Of a DNA stretch of 64,000 nt, positions 54,494 through 63,936 are shown piece by piece. This DNA is from an uncultured Geobacter sp. (GTDB lineage Bacteria > Desulfobacterota > Desulfuromonadia > Geobacterales > DSM-12255). Under the pieces are notes generated by a model that did no database searches, had not been told where the DNA came from, and was given only the letters and a program-made list of their open reading frames with translations. The stretch is from NCBI GenBank assembly GCA_937860145.1, contig CALMBF010000077.1:21021-85020 (forward strand), written 5' to 3'. The stretch's first letter is position 1. Each line of letters starts with the position of its first letter. The position numbers were made by a program, and so were the translations under genes.

Positions 54494-56777
54494 TCTGCCT
54501 CCTGACTCCGATGTTCTTTTCCTTGTAAGCCGGCTGGGGGTAGTCGATCCGCTGGTGGTAGATGCCGGTCAGTATCTGGTTGAAGCTCCAGGCGATCTCG
54601 TGCAGGTTCTTCAGCGTCAGCTCGCACTCGTCCAGCTGGCCGTCGATGAAGATGTTGTTGATGATCTTCTGGACAAGCCCCTGGATCCTGGCCGGCGTGG
54701 CGTCGGTCAGGGTTCGGGAGGCGGCCTCCACGGCATCGGCCAGCAGAACGAGACCTGCCTCCCTGGTCTGGGGCTTCGGACCCGGATAACGGAAGTCATG
54801 CTCATCGACGACCTGGTCGGGCGCTGCCTGTTCCAGGGCCTTCTGGTAGAAAAACTTGATCAGGGCGGTTCCGTGGGACTGGCGGATGATCTCGGCAATC
54901 GGCTGACCGAGACGGTGCTGCCTGGCCAGCTCCGTCCCCTCCTTGACATGGGAGATGAGGATGAGGGCACTCATGCTGGGGGAGAGCTTGTCATGGCGGT
55001 TTTCACCACCGGCCTGGTTCTCGATGAAATACTGTGGCTTGCTGATCTTGCCGATATCGTGGTAATAGGCCGCAACCCTGGCAAGGAGCGGATTGGCATT
55101 GATCGCCTCTGCCGCCGCCTCCACCAGGTTACCCACCACCACGCTGTGGTGATAGGTCCCCGGGGCACGCACCATGAGCTCGCGCAGTACCGGCGAATTA
55201 AGGTTTGTCAGTTCGAGAAGCTTGATGTCGGTAGTGTACTGGAACAGGCTCTCCAGAAACGGGATGCCGCCGGAAGCGAGCACTGCCGTGACCAGGCCGC
55301 TCGCGATGGCAAAGGCCATGCAGTAGACGGTTTGGGTGGAGACGATGCTCTCGTGGAACAGCTGGAACGCCACGACCATGGCCAGGTTCACCACGCTCAC
55401 CTTGAGCCCCGCACTGAAGATAGTCCCCCTGCGGTCGCAGTGGCGCACGCCGTGGGCACCGATGATGCTCCCGAGGAGCGAATAGACAACCACCGGCAGG
55501 CTGTTGTACAGCAGGCCGGCCAGCGGCGCGCAGATGGCGGCGTGCACCAGGGCCACTTCCGAATTTATGAAGATGCGTACCAGGATGGCGCTGGTGGCGA
55601 AGGGGAACAGGAAGATGTAACCGGAGGTCTCCACAAAGGGGAAGGCCCCCCCCAGCGGCGTGGTGATCGAGTAGAGCATCTTCAGAAGGATGAAGTGGAT
55701 GATCGTCAGGACCGACAGCAGGAACAGATCCTTGTACGTCGGGTTGAACTTGCGGATGTTCTTCCGGGCGAACCGGTAGGGGAAGTAGAGCAGCACCAGT
55801 ACGATCCCCATGACACCGGTTCCCATGCTGACCCTGCCGGCAAGGGATGTCTCGGAAGCTATCCAGGAGAGTTTCATCTCCTGCTCCGCCGTAATCCGGT
55901 CACCGTCGCGGGCAATCATCTCCCCGCGTTTCACCTGGATGAGGACCGGGTTGACCGCATGCCTGGCCATCCCCCTCTTCTCCTCGGTCCTGTCGTGATT
56001 GAAGACGAGGCTGGGCCGGAGCATCCTTGCCACGAGTCCCCTGACACTCACTCCCGCCGGGCCGGCAAAGGTGACGTTTTTCATGCCGCGCAGGAACTTG
56101 CGTGCCTCTTCCAGCTCTATCGGGTCGGACGGGAGGGCGCTCTCGGGCAGGGGTTCCCCCTTCCCCCCCCGCAGCGCGATACCGTTGATGCGGTCAGCGA
56201 TAAAGGAGCTCTGGTCAGCAATCACCTCATCGCGGTAAACCTGCTGCAGGGCTTTCCCCATGTCGGACATGAACCGCTTCTCGTCGTCTATGCGCAGCAA
56301 TGCCCCCAGTTCCTGCAGGGTGACCTCGACCCCGATGATGTCGGACAGCCCCTTGCGCAACTGTTCACGGTCCGAGTTGCCGTTCCTGGCAGTGGAGAGG
56401 AAGGCAAACCCCCGGTGCAGACGGTGCATAATGGAGTCAACGATCGATTTGTCCAGATCGTAGATCACGGCCACGGCGGCGGCGGCCTCCGCCTGCTTCT
56501 CCTCGGTCAGCTTCCGGTCCTGCACAAGGTAGTCACGGTTGGCGCGTACGTCGGCGGTTGCGATTTCGCCTGCCTTGTACCTGGTCTTGATAATATGCTG
56601 TTCGGGAATGATGAGGAACGTCAGTAAGACGGTGGTGAGAAGGAGGAGGATCAGTCGGTCGCGCTTTTCCGACGTGGGCGACGAGAACCTGTTGGCCAGT
56701 GCGTCCTGCAGCCTCCGCCATACAAGGGGGAGTGCACCCGTACCTGTCATCTCATTGTTGTCGCCCGCTGAAGGCAT
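54390..56777 (-). CDS. PgpH-like 7TMR-HD family phosphohydrolase
   Basis: 795-residue membrane protein. A signal anchor (residues about 40-60) is followed by an extracytoplasmic 7TMR-HDED domain, then seven hydrophobic helices (about 300-480), then an HD domain with HHSVVVGNLVEAA and RVAAYYHDIGKI. In Firmicutes PgpH degrades cyclic di-AMP; in Geobacter-like bacteria the ligand could differ. Start ATG at 56777 or nine codons later. The last 35 residues are charged, low-complexity and overlap ybeY by 104 bases. A sigma70-like promoter lies 45 bases upstream and should drive HD-ybeY-dgkA-corC-lnt. Confidence 0.92.
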   Translation of the reverse strand: MPSAGDNNEMTGTGALPLVWRRLQDALANRFSSPTSEKRDRLILLLLTTVLLTFLIIPEQHIIKTRYKAGEIATADVRANRDYLVQDRKLTEEKQAEAAAAVAVIYDLDKSIVDSIMHRLHRGFAFLSTARNGNSDREQLRKGLSDIIGVEVTLQELGALLRIDDEKRFMSDMGKALQQVYRDEVIADQSSFIADRINGIALRGGKGEPLPESALPSDPIELEEARKFLRGMKNVTFAGPAGVSVRGLVARMLRPSLVFNHDRTEEKRGMARHAVNPVLIQVKRGEMIARDGDRITAEQEMKLSWIASETSLAGRVSMGTGVMGIVLVLLYFPYRFARKNIRKFNPTYKDLFLLSVLTIIHFILLKMLYSITTPLGGAFPFVETSGYIFLFPFATSAILVRIFINSEVALVHAAICAPLAGLLYNSLPVVVYSLLGSIIGAHGVRHCDRRGTIFSAGLKVSVVNLAMVVAFQLFHESIVSTQTVYCMAFAIASGLVTAVLASGGIPFLESLFQYTTDIKLLELTNLNSPVLRELMVRAPGTYHHSVVVGNLVEAAAEAINANPLLARVAAYYHDIGKISKPQYFIENQAGGENRHDKLSPSMSALILISHVKEGTELARQHRLGQPIAEIIRQSHGTALIKFFYQKALEQAAPDQVVDEHDFRYPGPKPQTREAGLVLLADAVEAASRTLTDATPARIQGLVQKIINNIFIDGQLDECELTLKNLHEIAWSFNQILTGIYHQRIDYPQPAYKEKNIGVRRQSDHSDSEPAKTGEGRDEAPKGGGGEDLKRLGMSH

Positions 56778-56821
56778 CGGCCACTTTGCTCTGTACCGGT
56801 AGATTAAACTACAGACTTATT

Positions 56822-56851
56822 AATATAGCGCCGAGCGCTCGACCGTGTCAA
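56822..56851 (-). promoter_or_regulatory. Predicted sigma70 promoter of the HD-ybeY-dgkA-corC-lnt group
   Basis: On the minus strand a perfect TTGACA (56851-56846) and TATATT (56827-56822) are 18 bases apart, with the -10 box 45 bases before the ATG at 56777. It is the strongest consensus promoter seen in the window. Confidence 0.65.
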
Positions 56852-56900
56852 CCATTGCGTGCCCGGCGGGCGGGAATCTGCTTCCCTTTTTTCATGACTG

Positions 56901-56909
56901 TGCTATAAG
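56901..56909 (+). promoter_or_regulatory. Predicted extended -10 promoter of eno
   Basis: TGCTATAAG at 56901-56909 is an extended -10 element (TGn plus TATAAG). No good -35 box lies at 16-18 bases upstream. The eno start is about 70 bases further on. Confidence 0.4.
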
Positions 56910-56967
56910 GTTCAGATTATTCTCTGGCTGAAACTGTCAATGTCAGACAGCAATTCAAATTCGATGA

Positions 56968-58269
<1,302 letters not shown>

Positions 58270-58291
58270 CCCCCTCAGCATCGGCAGTCAG

Positions 58292-58321
58292 AAGGCCCGG
58301 CGGAATCCGCCGGGCCTTTTT
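58292..58321 (+). terminator. Intrinsic terminator after eno
   Basis: A 12-base GC-rich stem (58292-58303 with 58307-58318) with a three-base loop is followed by T residues. The same hairpin sequence recurs at 63884-63912. Confidence 0.9.
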
Positions 58322-58357
58322 CACGGCTGTAGCATAGCTTGAAGCGACGAGAGTCAC

Positions 58358-58855
58358 ATGATCCTCTCAGTTGACGTCGATTACCGGGACACCGACGCGT
58401 TCATCGCCGGGGTTACCTTCAATCACTGGCAGGACGACCGGGCAAGCGGGGTGTTCACCAGCTCCCTTCCAGGAGCGGCCGCTTATGTGCCGGGAGAGTT
58501 CTATCGCAGGGAACTCCCGTGCATCCTGCACCTCCTCGCCGACCACCGCCTCACTCCGCACACGATCGTGATCGACGGGTTCGTCTACCTGGACGGGGAC
58601 CAGGTCCCGGGGCTGGGGAGACACCTCTACGATGCCCTGGGAGGGGTTGTCACGGTCGTGGGGGTGGCCAAGCGCCCCTACCGGGGGACCCCACCGGAGT
58701 GGGCCATCCTGAGAGGAACGAGCGCTACCCCCCTCTATATAACCGGCGTGGGAATCCCCCTCGAAAGCGCGAAGGAGTCTGTCAGGTCCATGCACGGCAG
58801 CCACCGGATACCGACACTGCTCAGGCTGACCGACCAGCTCTGCAGGCGGCGCTGA
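58358..58855 (+). CDS. Compact endonuclease V homologue
   Basis: 165-residue protein that matches endonuclease V (Nfi), which nicks DNA or RNA near deoxyinosine. The order of motifs is conserved: LSVDVDYR (D6), AAYVPGEFYRREL (Y43, E52), VIDGFVYLDG (D73), VVGVAKRPYRG (K105) and the C-terminal GSHRIPTLLRLTDQL (H149). It is about 60 residues shorter than E. coli Nfi and lacks the usual extra N-terminal segment before the first motif. All catalytic residues I know of are present. It follows eno by about 90 bases beyond the terminator and is not clearly in an operon. Confidence 0.85.
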   Translation: MILSVDVDYRDTDAFIAGVTFNHWQDDRASGVFTSSLPGAAAYVPGEFYRRELPCILHLLADHRLTPHTIVIDGFVYLDGDQVPGLGRHLYDALGGVVTVVGVAKRPYRGTPPEWAILRGTSATPLYITGVGIPLESAKESVRSMHGSHRIPTLLRLTDQLCRRR

Positions 58856-58956
58856 ATCCTCCCCCGGCGAAGGCGGCCGGCACCTCTTCCCGCCATTGAC
58901 AGCCGCCCGGCGACATTATAAGGTATGGTTCCCCGTTACGGGATGTGAGGAACCCC

Positions 58957-60579
58957 ATGCAACGCTTCGCCCAAATCCGGCAGATACTGCTGTCCGCCCT
59001 TGCGATAACCGCCTTTTGCTGCCCGTCGGCCCGGGGAGACGAGGCTGACACCGGCTCCATAAAGATCCGCCGCGTCGCCGACGGCCTGGTGGTCATCGCC
59101 ACCACCAGCCTGGTCAAGCAGGACGAGATCGCCTTCGGCTGCTCCCAGGAGAACAACGCGATTATTGTCGACATGCCGGTGGAGGACGACCGGCCGCTCC
59201 TCGACAGCCTGCAGAAAAGCCCCCAGGTAAGCACGAACGGTGTCTCCGTCACCACCCTCCCCCAGCAGAAGCTCAAGCGTTTCACCATCGTCCCCACCCT
59301 GAAACTCTACTGCTCGGACATGAAGCTGGTCAGCAAGTTCCAGCGCTACATCAGCTATGCCTACCCTGCCGGCAGGGAGCTGCGCCTGACTGTTGCCGAC
59401 GTGAAGGGGTTCGAGTTCGATGACCGCGCCCCCAAAGGTCAGGTAAAGGGGACGATCCTCCTGAAACTGGCTGAACCGCTCGGCGACATCGATCTTGCCA
59501 AGGCGCTCAGGACCGAGGACAACCGCCTTTCGCTGCAGCTCAAACCGCGGGACTTCAGCAACCAGAGACTCCTGGCGTCGCTCTTTCCCGCCAAGAATCT
59601 CGACGTTGCCGTCAATTCTGACGAGACGACCGGGGAACACAGCTTCGAATTCCGAACCATCGGAGGTGCCGACATCGGCAAGGTCGCTGCCAAGCTGGTC
59701 AGGTCGCCGGCAAGCGATGAAGTGCGGCTGGAACTGACCCTCACGGTCGCCCTGAGCGCCACCGGGAAGAAGTTCTACGAAAAGGGTGAGAGCGCCCGGG
59801 CGCTCCGCTACCTGGAGGCAGCCAAGAGCGAGCCGGGACTCGCCCTGGTCGCGCGGATGTCCATGGGGACGATCTACTGGAACGAGGACAACTACGGGGA
59901 GGCGAGCCGGAACTTCCTCGAACTGGTCGAGATGGACAAATCGTGGGAATTCCCTGAGGCGCGCTACTTCGCCGCCAAGACGTACTATCAGACCAACAAC
60001 CGGCTGAGCTTCGAACTGTCGAACCGGTTGAAGGAGTTCCTGCGCCGCTGCGACCGGACCGCCTACGCCACCTGCGCCGACGCCCGGGAGTTGTCCGAGC
60101 AGGTGAGCGAGCCCCTGCTCAAGCTGAACCCCGTCACCAAGGCGGAGGTCAAGAAACTGGTAGCCAGGCTGGCCGACCCGAAGCAGAACTTCAACGAAGT
60201 CCAGAAAAACATCTTCCACTACTGGGCGACCTGGTGCCCGGTCTGCCTGGAGGAGATGCCGCGTATCATGCAGTATGCCGTGGCTCACCCCAACGTTTCC
60301 CTGTACATTGTCGCCAAACACGACAACCAGAAAGCCATCTTCACGACCCTCATCAAGTCGGGTGCCATCAGGCGGAAGAACATCTTCTACTACATCGACT
60401 CCAAGGACGACCTGCTCCTCAAGCAGATGGTGCCGCTGGTCCTGGCGAACAAGGAGCCGGTCACTCCGCTCCCGATCTCGGTCTTCCTGCAGCGGGAGGT
60501 ACCGTTCTACCTGACGGACAAGCTGAACTGGACAGACTCGGAACTTGGTGAGATATGGAAGCTGAAATACCAGGAATGA
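58957..60579 (+). CDS. Exported TlpA-like thioredoxin fusion protein with repeat region
   Basis: 540-residue exported protein. The start at 58957 (MQRFAQIRQILLSALA) has a GAGG ribosome site and gives a signal peptide cleaved near residue 26. Residues about 30-250 are beta-rich, with no recognised domain. Residues about 270-350 look like tetratricopeptide repeats (FYEKGESARALRYLEAAKSE, MGTIYWNEDNYGEASRNFLE). The C-terminal domain has YWATWCPVCLEEMPRIM (near residues 420-435), a TlpA-type CPVC site. It likely reduces or forms disulfides in the periplasm. The next gene is an OmpA-like protein. Confidence 0.82.
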   Translation: MQRFAQIRQILLSALAITAFCCPSARGDEADTGSIKIRRVADGLVVIATTSLVKQDEIAFGCSQENNAIIVDMPVEDDRPLLDSLQKSPQVSTNGVSVTTLPQQKLKRFTIVPTLKLYCSDMKLVSKFQRYISYAYPAGRELRLTVADVKGFEFDDRAPKGQVKGTILLKLAEPLGDIDLAKALRTEDNRLSLQLKPRDFSNQRLLASLFPAKNLDVAVNSDETTGEHSFEFRTIGGADIGKVAAKLVRSPASDEVRLELTLTVALSATGKKFYEKGESARALRYLEAAKSEPGLALVARMSMGTIYWNEDNYGEASRNFLELVEMDKSWEFPEARYFAAKTYYQTNNRLSFELSNRLKEFLRRCDRTAYATCADARELSEQVSEPLLKLNPVTKAEVKKLVARLADPKQNFNEVQKNIFHYWATWCPVCLEEMPRIMQYAVAHPNVSLYIVAKHDNQKAIFTTLIKSGAIRRKNIFYYIDSKDDLLLKQMVPLVLANKEPVTPLPISVFLQREVPFYLTDKLNWTDSELGEIWKLKYQE

Positions 60580-60613
60580 ACGACTTACATACAATGCAGA
60601 GGAGGAGGAAACC

Positions 60614-61612
60614 ATGAGGATGAAAGAAGCGAGTATCCTTGCAGGTGCGTCGCTGCTGACACTCGGCCTGAGTGTCTGCTGCTGGGGAGCGGGCTACGAC
60701 GTCATCAGCCCGAAAAGTCAGAAGCCTGCCGAGAAAAAGCCGGCCGTCGAAACCGTCGCCCCGTCGGGGAAGAGTGCCCTGCCCTTCCCGGCCGATCCCG
60801 CACAGGCCAACCCCTGCCCCACTGAAACCGACTGGCTGCTGTCAACCGTGCCGATGACCAGCACGGAGAAGAAGGATGACCAGTTTTCCCGGAGCGTCGG
60901 CAGCACCTTCCTCCCCGAGAACATGCAGAAGGAACTCCTGGACATCGCCGCCAAGGAGAACATCTCCCTGCGCGAACTCTGCGGCAAGTTGAGCGCGTAC
61001 AAGACCAGGCTCGAAGAGTATGCCGGCGATCCCCAGGAGTACAACCGCCAGCGGATGCTCATCCTCGAAGAGATGCTCGACTGCCGGAAAAGCTGCGGCA
61101 AGATCCTGAACAAGTTCGCGGGCCTCTACACCGAAAGCTCGCGGATGTACTACAGCGGCATCGTGCGCTTCAACACCGGATCAGCAAAAGTCGACAACAG
61201 CTACAAGGGGGACCGCTCCCACGGCTTCATCCAGATCAACAATGAAGAGCAGCTCAAGAAGGCTCTGGTACGCTGGCAGAAGGACCCGAGCCAGCGGATC
61301 CAGCTTGACGCCCGCTCGTCTATTCCCGGCTCCACGGATATCAACGACCGGATCTCCAGGACCAGGGCAGAGGCGGTCATGGGATGGCTGACGGCAAACG
61401 GCGTACCCGCGGCCCAGATCAGCATCAGGTGGCTGGGCAAGTACGGGCCGCTGATCAACAGGAACGTGGCCCGTGCTTACGGCATCGAGGAGATGTTCGA
61501 AAAATACCGGCAGAGCAAGGCCAAGCAGACCACCGGCCTGGTGGGTTCCCAGGGAGTGGAGTCGTTCTTCGACGGTCTGAATCAGAGCGTCTGCATCTTC
61601 GTCCTGCCGTGA
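60614..61612 (+). CDS. Exported OmpA-like C-terminal domain protein
   Basis: 332-residue protein with a hydrophobic leader (residues about 8-25) and a Cys-containing mature part. Residues about 195-290 resemble an OmpA-like peptidoglycan-binding domain: RIQLDARSSIPGSTDINDRISRTRAEAVMGWLTANGV and IRWLGKYGPLINRN. The family usually has GHTD, here altered to DARSSIPG, so peptidoglycan binding is not certain. Cys residues at CRKSCG and elsewhere could be disulfides. It is 34 bases downstream of the TlpA-like gene with a GAGGAGG ribosome site and upstream of a DsbD-N-like gene. Confidence 0.8.
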   Translation: MRMKEASILAGASLLTLGLSVCCWGAGYDVISPKSQKPAEKKPAVETVAPSGKSALPFPADPAQANPCPTETDWLLSTVPMTSTEKKDDQFSRSVGSTFLPENMQKELLDIAAKENISLRELCGKLSAYKTRLEEYAGDPQEYNRQRMLILEEMLDCRKSCGKILNKFAGLYTESSRMYYSGIVRFNTGSAKVDNSYKGDRSHGFIQINNEEQLKKALVRWQKDPSQRIQLDARSSIPGSTDINDRISRTRAEAVMGWLTANGVPAAQISIRWLGKYGPLINRNVARAYGIEEMFEKYRQSKAKQTTGLVGSQGVESFFDGLNQSVCIFVLP

Positions 61613-61634
61613 CAACCGTGAGGGAGACTCTGCC

Positions 61635-62165
61635 ATGAACTCGTATTCCGTTCGACCCAAGCTGATGGTGATGGCCCTCGGCTCCCTCCTCGCCGTCGCC
61701 GTTCTCCCCCCGGCACGGGCTGTCGCCGCAGCCCGCCCCGGAGAACGGGTCTTTACCTATGACGACCAGTACATTCAGCTTGAGGCCGATGTGACCCCCG
61801 GGGACAGCAAAACCCGGTTCGGCCTGGACATCGCCATGACGCCGAAGGGGGGGTGGAAGATTCTGGCCGACAATTCAACCGGAACCCGGCCTCTGCGACT
61901 CACGTTTTCTCCGGGGAAATGCCTCAGGGTGACGGGGAAGAGCAGGATGCCGGCGCCGGACGTGGCAGGCACCGATGAGAGCGGGGCCTACTCGGAGTAC
62001 TTCACCCAGAAGGCGACCATCAGGCAGGATTTTACGACCCTTGCATGCGGGCAGAAAAAGAGGGCCGAGGGGGCTGCCTCACTGCACTACCTCCTCTGCC
62101 AGAACAACAAATGCGTGGGGCCGTTTTCACGGGAGATCAGGTTCAGGGCCCCGGAACAGAAGTAA
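61635..62165 (+). CDS. Exported DsbD-N-like (DsbC-type) domain protein
   Basis: 176-residue protein with a leader (residues about 10-32) and a beta-sandwich-like mature part. KGGWKILADNS resembles the substrate strand of the DsbD N-terminal domain, and YLLCQNNKCVGPFSRE shows the C-xxxx-C-x-P pattern of the same family. In DsbD this domain hands electrons to periplasmic partners. Standing alone, it may work with the TlpA-like protein two genes upstream. It has its own ribosome site and is the last gene of the plus-strand group. Domain call is from motif only. Confidence 0.7.
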   Translation: MNSYSVRPKLMVMALGSLLAVAVLPPARAVAAARPGERVFTYDDQYIQLEADVTPGDSKTRFGLDIAMTPKGGWKILADNSTGTRPLRLTFSPGKCLRVTGKSRMPAPDVAGTDESGAYSEYFTQKATIRQDFTTLACGQKKRAEGAASLHYLLCQNNKCVGPFSREIRFRAPEQK

Positions 62166-62221
62166 GCTGCGCGGCGTGCCTCCGGCCCTTACCGGCATGG
62201 GGGGCACGCCGCCGCAGCCGT

Positions 62222-63775
62222 TCATTCGACGGTCCTCACCACCACCCTGCTCCCCCGTTCGCCGCTGGAATCCTCCTTCGGTTCGACCTCCAGAAGCAGC
62301 ATCTCCTTGGTCCGCTCGTCATAGGAGAAATCCGCCAGGTAATTCTGACTCAGGCCGGTACGCATCTTCTCCTGCAACGCCTGACCGTCCCAGGCAAGGA
62401 GCAGTACGTTGTTTTTCGTGTAGATCCCCTTGGCGCCGTTGCCGTTCAGGCCGCTGTTGCGGGCGACAATGACATCGCCGGACCTGGTGACGAGCAGACG
62501 CTGGGAACGGGTCAGGGTACAGCCGGCAGTGGCCGGCTCGCCGCCGGCCTGGCAGGTGATGGGCTCGCTGCCGCCAAACTTGTCACGGCTCTTCCAGAGC
62601 TGCTTTCCGTCGGGCGCATAGACCAGCAGGTAGCCATCGGGATGGCCGACGACGATGTACTGCTCACCTTTGGGCCCGCTGAACCGGTTGAAGTTGTAGA
62701 GGTTTCCGAACCGGGGGAGCGTCAGGGGCGTTTCTGCGGCAAAACGGTCCCCTCTCTTGACCAGCTCGAAGACCTCCCCCGTGAGGAGGCCGGCAGCGGT
62801 CATCTTCTGGGCATAGATCTTCTGCCCCTTGTCGCCGGAGCCGCTACCGCGCAGCAGGTAAGGGATGTCGCCGGCAATCTTTTTCAGCTGGTTGTTTTCC
62901 GGCGCGTAAACCTGGGAAGCGGGAGTCCCCCCCTTCACGACAGATACATAGACTTCCGGCACCCCGTCCTGATCGAGATCCGCAACATCCACACCGACAA
63001 TCTTCTCATCAGCCCCTACCACGACCGCAGTAACGAACTGCAGCGTGCTCCCCTTGAGATAGTAACGCAGATAGCGCTCACCGGTGGTGAAGACCTCGAC
63101 CCCCTTATCACCCAATGACCTGCCGAGGGCAATGCCGTTCAGCGTTTCCGGGAGACGATGGCTTTCCCAGGGTTTTGCGGCGATCTTCTGCTGCTTCGGC
63201 AGAGGAGCCTGCAGAGGTACCGCAACGGCCGCCGGTTTTACTACGGGCTTGGGCGCGGCTTTCTGGGGAGATTTCGGCACTGGCCTGACTTCAGGCACCG
63301 GAGGGCTCGTGACCGCAGGTTCCGGCACCCTGGTGGACGCGGCTGCTGCCTGCTCGCCTCCCCCCGTTCCAACCAGCGTAGGATCCCACTTCCAGAGGGC
63401 TCGCTGAAGAGCATGGGCCATGTCGGTGACTGCAGGAATCAGCTCGTTCTGACTGTCACCCTGGATGAAAACCCGGTCGATGAAGGCTCCGGCGCGGGTT
63501 TTGATCAGACCGTCGAGACTGAAAACGGTGCCAAAGACAATGTAGCTCCCCTCGATGAGGATATCGGCTTCGGCCTGGCTGTCGACCGCCAGTATCTCGT
63601 CGCTGTTCAGACGGGACATGAGCAGGGTCTGCAAGGAGTGCTTCAACTCATCCCTGTTTTCCGCAACGGATACCGAGAACTTGTTGACGTAGGCCTTGAC
63701 CTTGGCTGCCCGGCAGGGCTGTACGGCCAGCAGCAGCGGCAGGAGCAGAATGACGAGTTGAAGACACCGGTTCAT
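62222..63775 (-). CDS. Exported CsgG/FlgO-like N-domain with repeat propeller region
   Basis: 517-residue exported protein. The leader (residues about 5-22) precedes a CsgG/FlgO-like N-terminal domain (residues about 24-130; ADILIEGSYIVFG and FIQGDSQNELIPAVTDMAHAL). A Pro/Ala/Lys-rich linker (about 145-195) leads to a C-terminal beta-rich part with FG-GAP/VCBS-type strands (VGVDVADLDQDGVPEVYVSVV and YIVVGHPDGYLLVYAPDGKQLW). The combination suggests a periplasmic or surface assembly factor. It converges with the DsbD-N-like gene across a 56-base gap. No specific function is known to me. Confidence 0.75.
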   Translation of the reverse strand: MNRCLQLVILLLPLLLAVQPCRAAKVKAYVNKFSVSVAENRDELKHSLQTLLMSRLNSDEILAVDSQAEADILIEGSYIVFGTVFSLDGLIKTRAGAFIDRVFIQGDSQNELIPAVTDMAHALQRALWKWDPTLVGTGGGEQAAAASTRVPEPAVTSPPVPEVRPVPKSPQKAAPKPVVKPAAVAVPLQAPLPKQQKIAAKPWESHRLPETLNGIALGRSLGDKGVEVFTTGERYLRYYLKGSTLQFVTAVVVGADEKIVGVDVADLDQDGVPEVYVSVVKGGTPASQVYAPENNQLKKIAGDIPYLLRGSGSGDKGQKIYAQKMTAAGLLTGEVFELVKRGDRFAAETPLTLPRFGNLYNFNRFSGPKGEQYIVVGHPDGYLLVYAPDGKQLWKSRDKFGGSEPITCQAGGEPATAGCTLTRSQRLLVTRSGDVIVARNSGLNGNGAKGIYTKNNVLLLAWDGQALQEKMRTGLSQNYLADFSYDERTKEMLLLEVEPKEDSSGERGSRVVVRTVE

Positions 63776-63883
63776 GATTATCCTCGCAGCAAATACAGTC
63801 AGGCGAACAACGGTTCACCATTTCAGGCAGCATCACCCGTCCAGAACCATAACGCTATTTGAAATATCTGTCAAATTCAACAC

Positions 63884-63912
63884 AAAGGCCCGGCGGAATC
63901 CGCCGGGCCTTT
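63884..63912. terminator. Hairpin terminator identical to the eno terminator
   Basis: A 13-base perfect stem (63884-63896 with 63900-63912) with a three-base loop lies between the FlgO-like gene start and the 3' end of the probable pta gene. On the minus strand TTTG follows. Core sequence equals the eno terminator at 58292-58318. Confidence 0.75.
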
Positions 63913-63936
63913 CATACAACTCACGCATCTTCAGGA

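Noticed and set aside
58936..60615. Minus-strand open frame of about 559 codons opposite the TlpA-like gene
   Set aside because: The plus-strand gene has a signal peptide and a CPVC site; the antisense frame has only biased composition.
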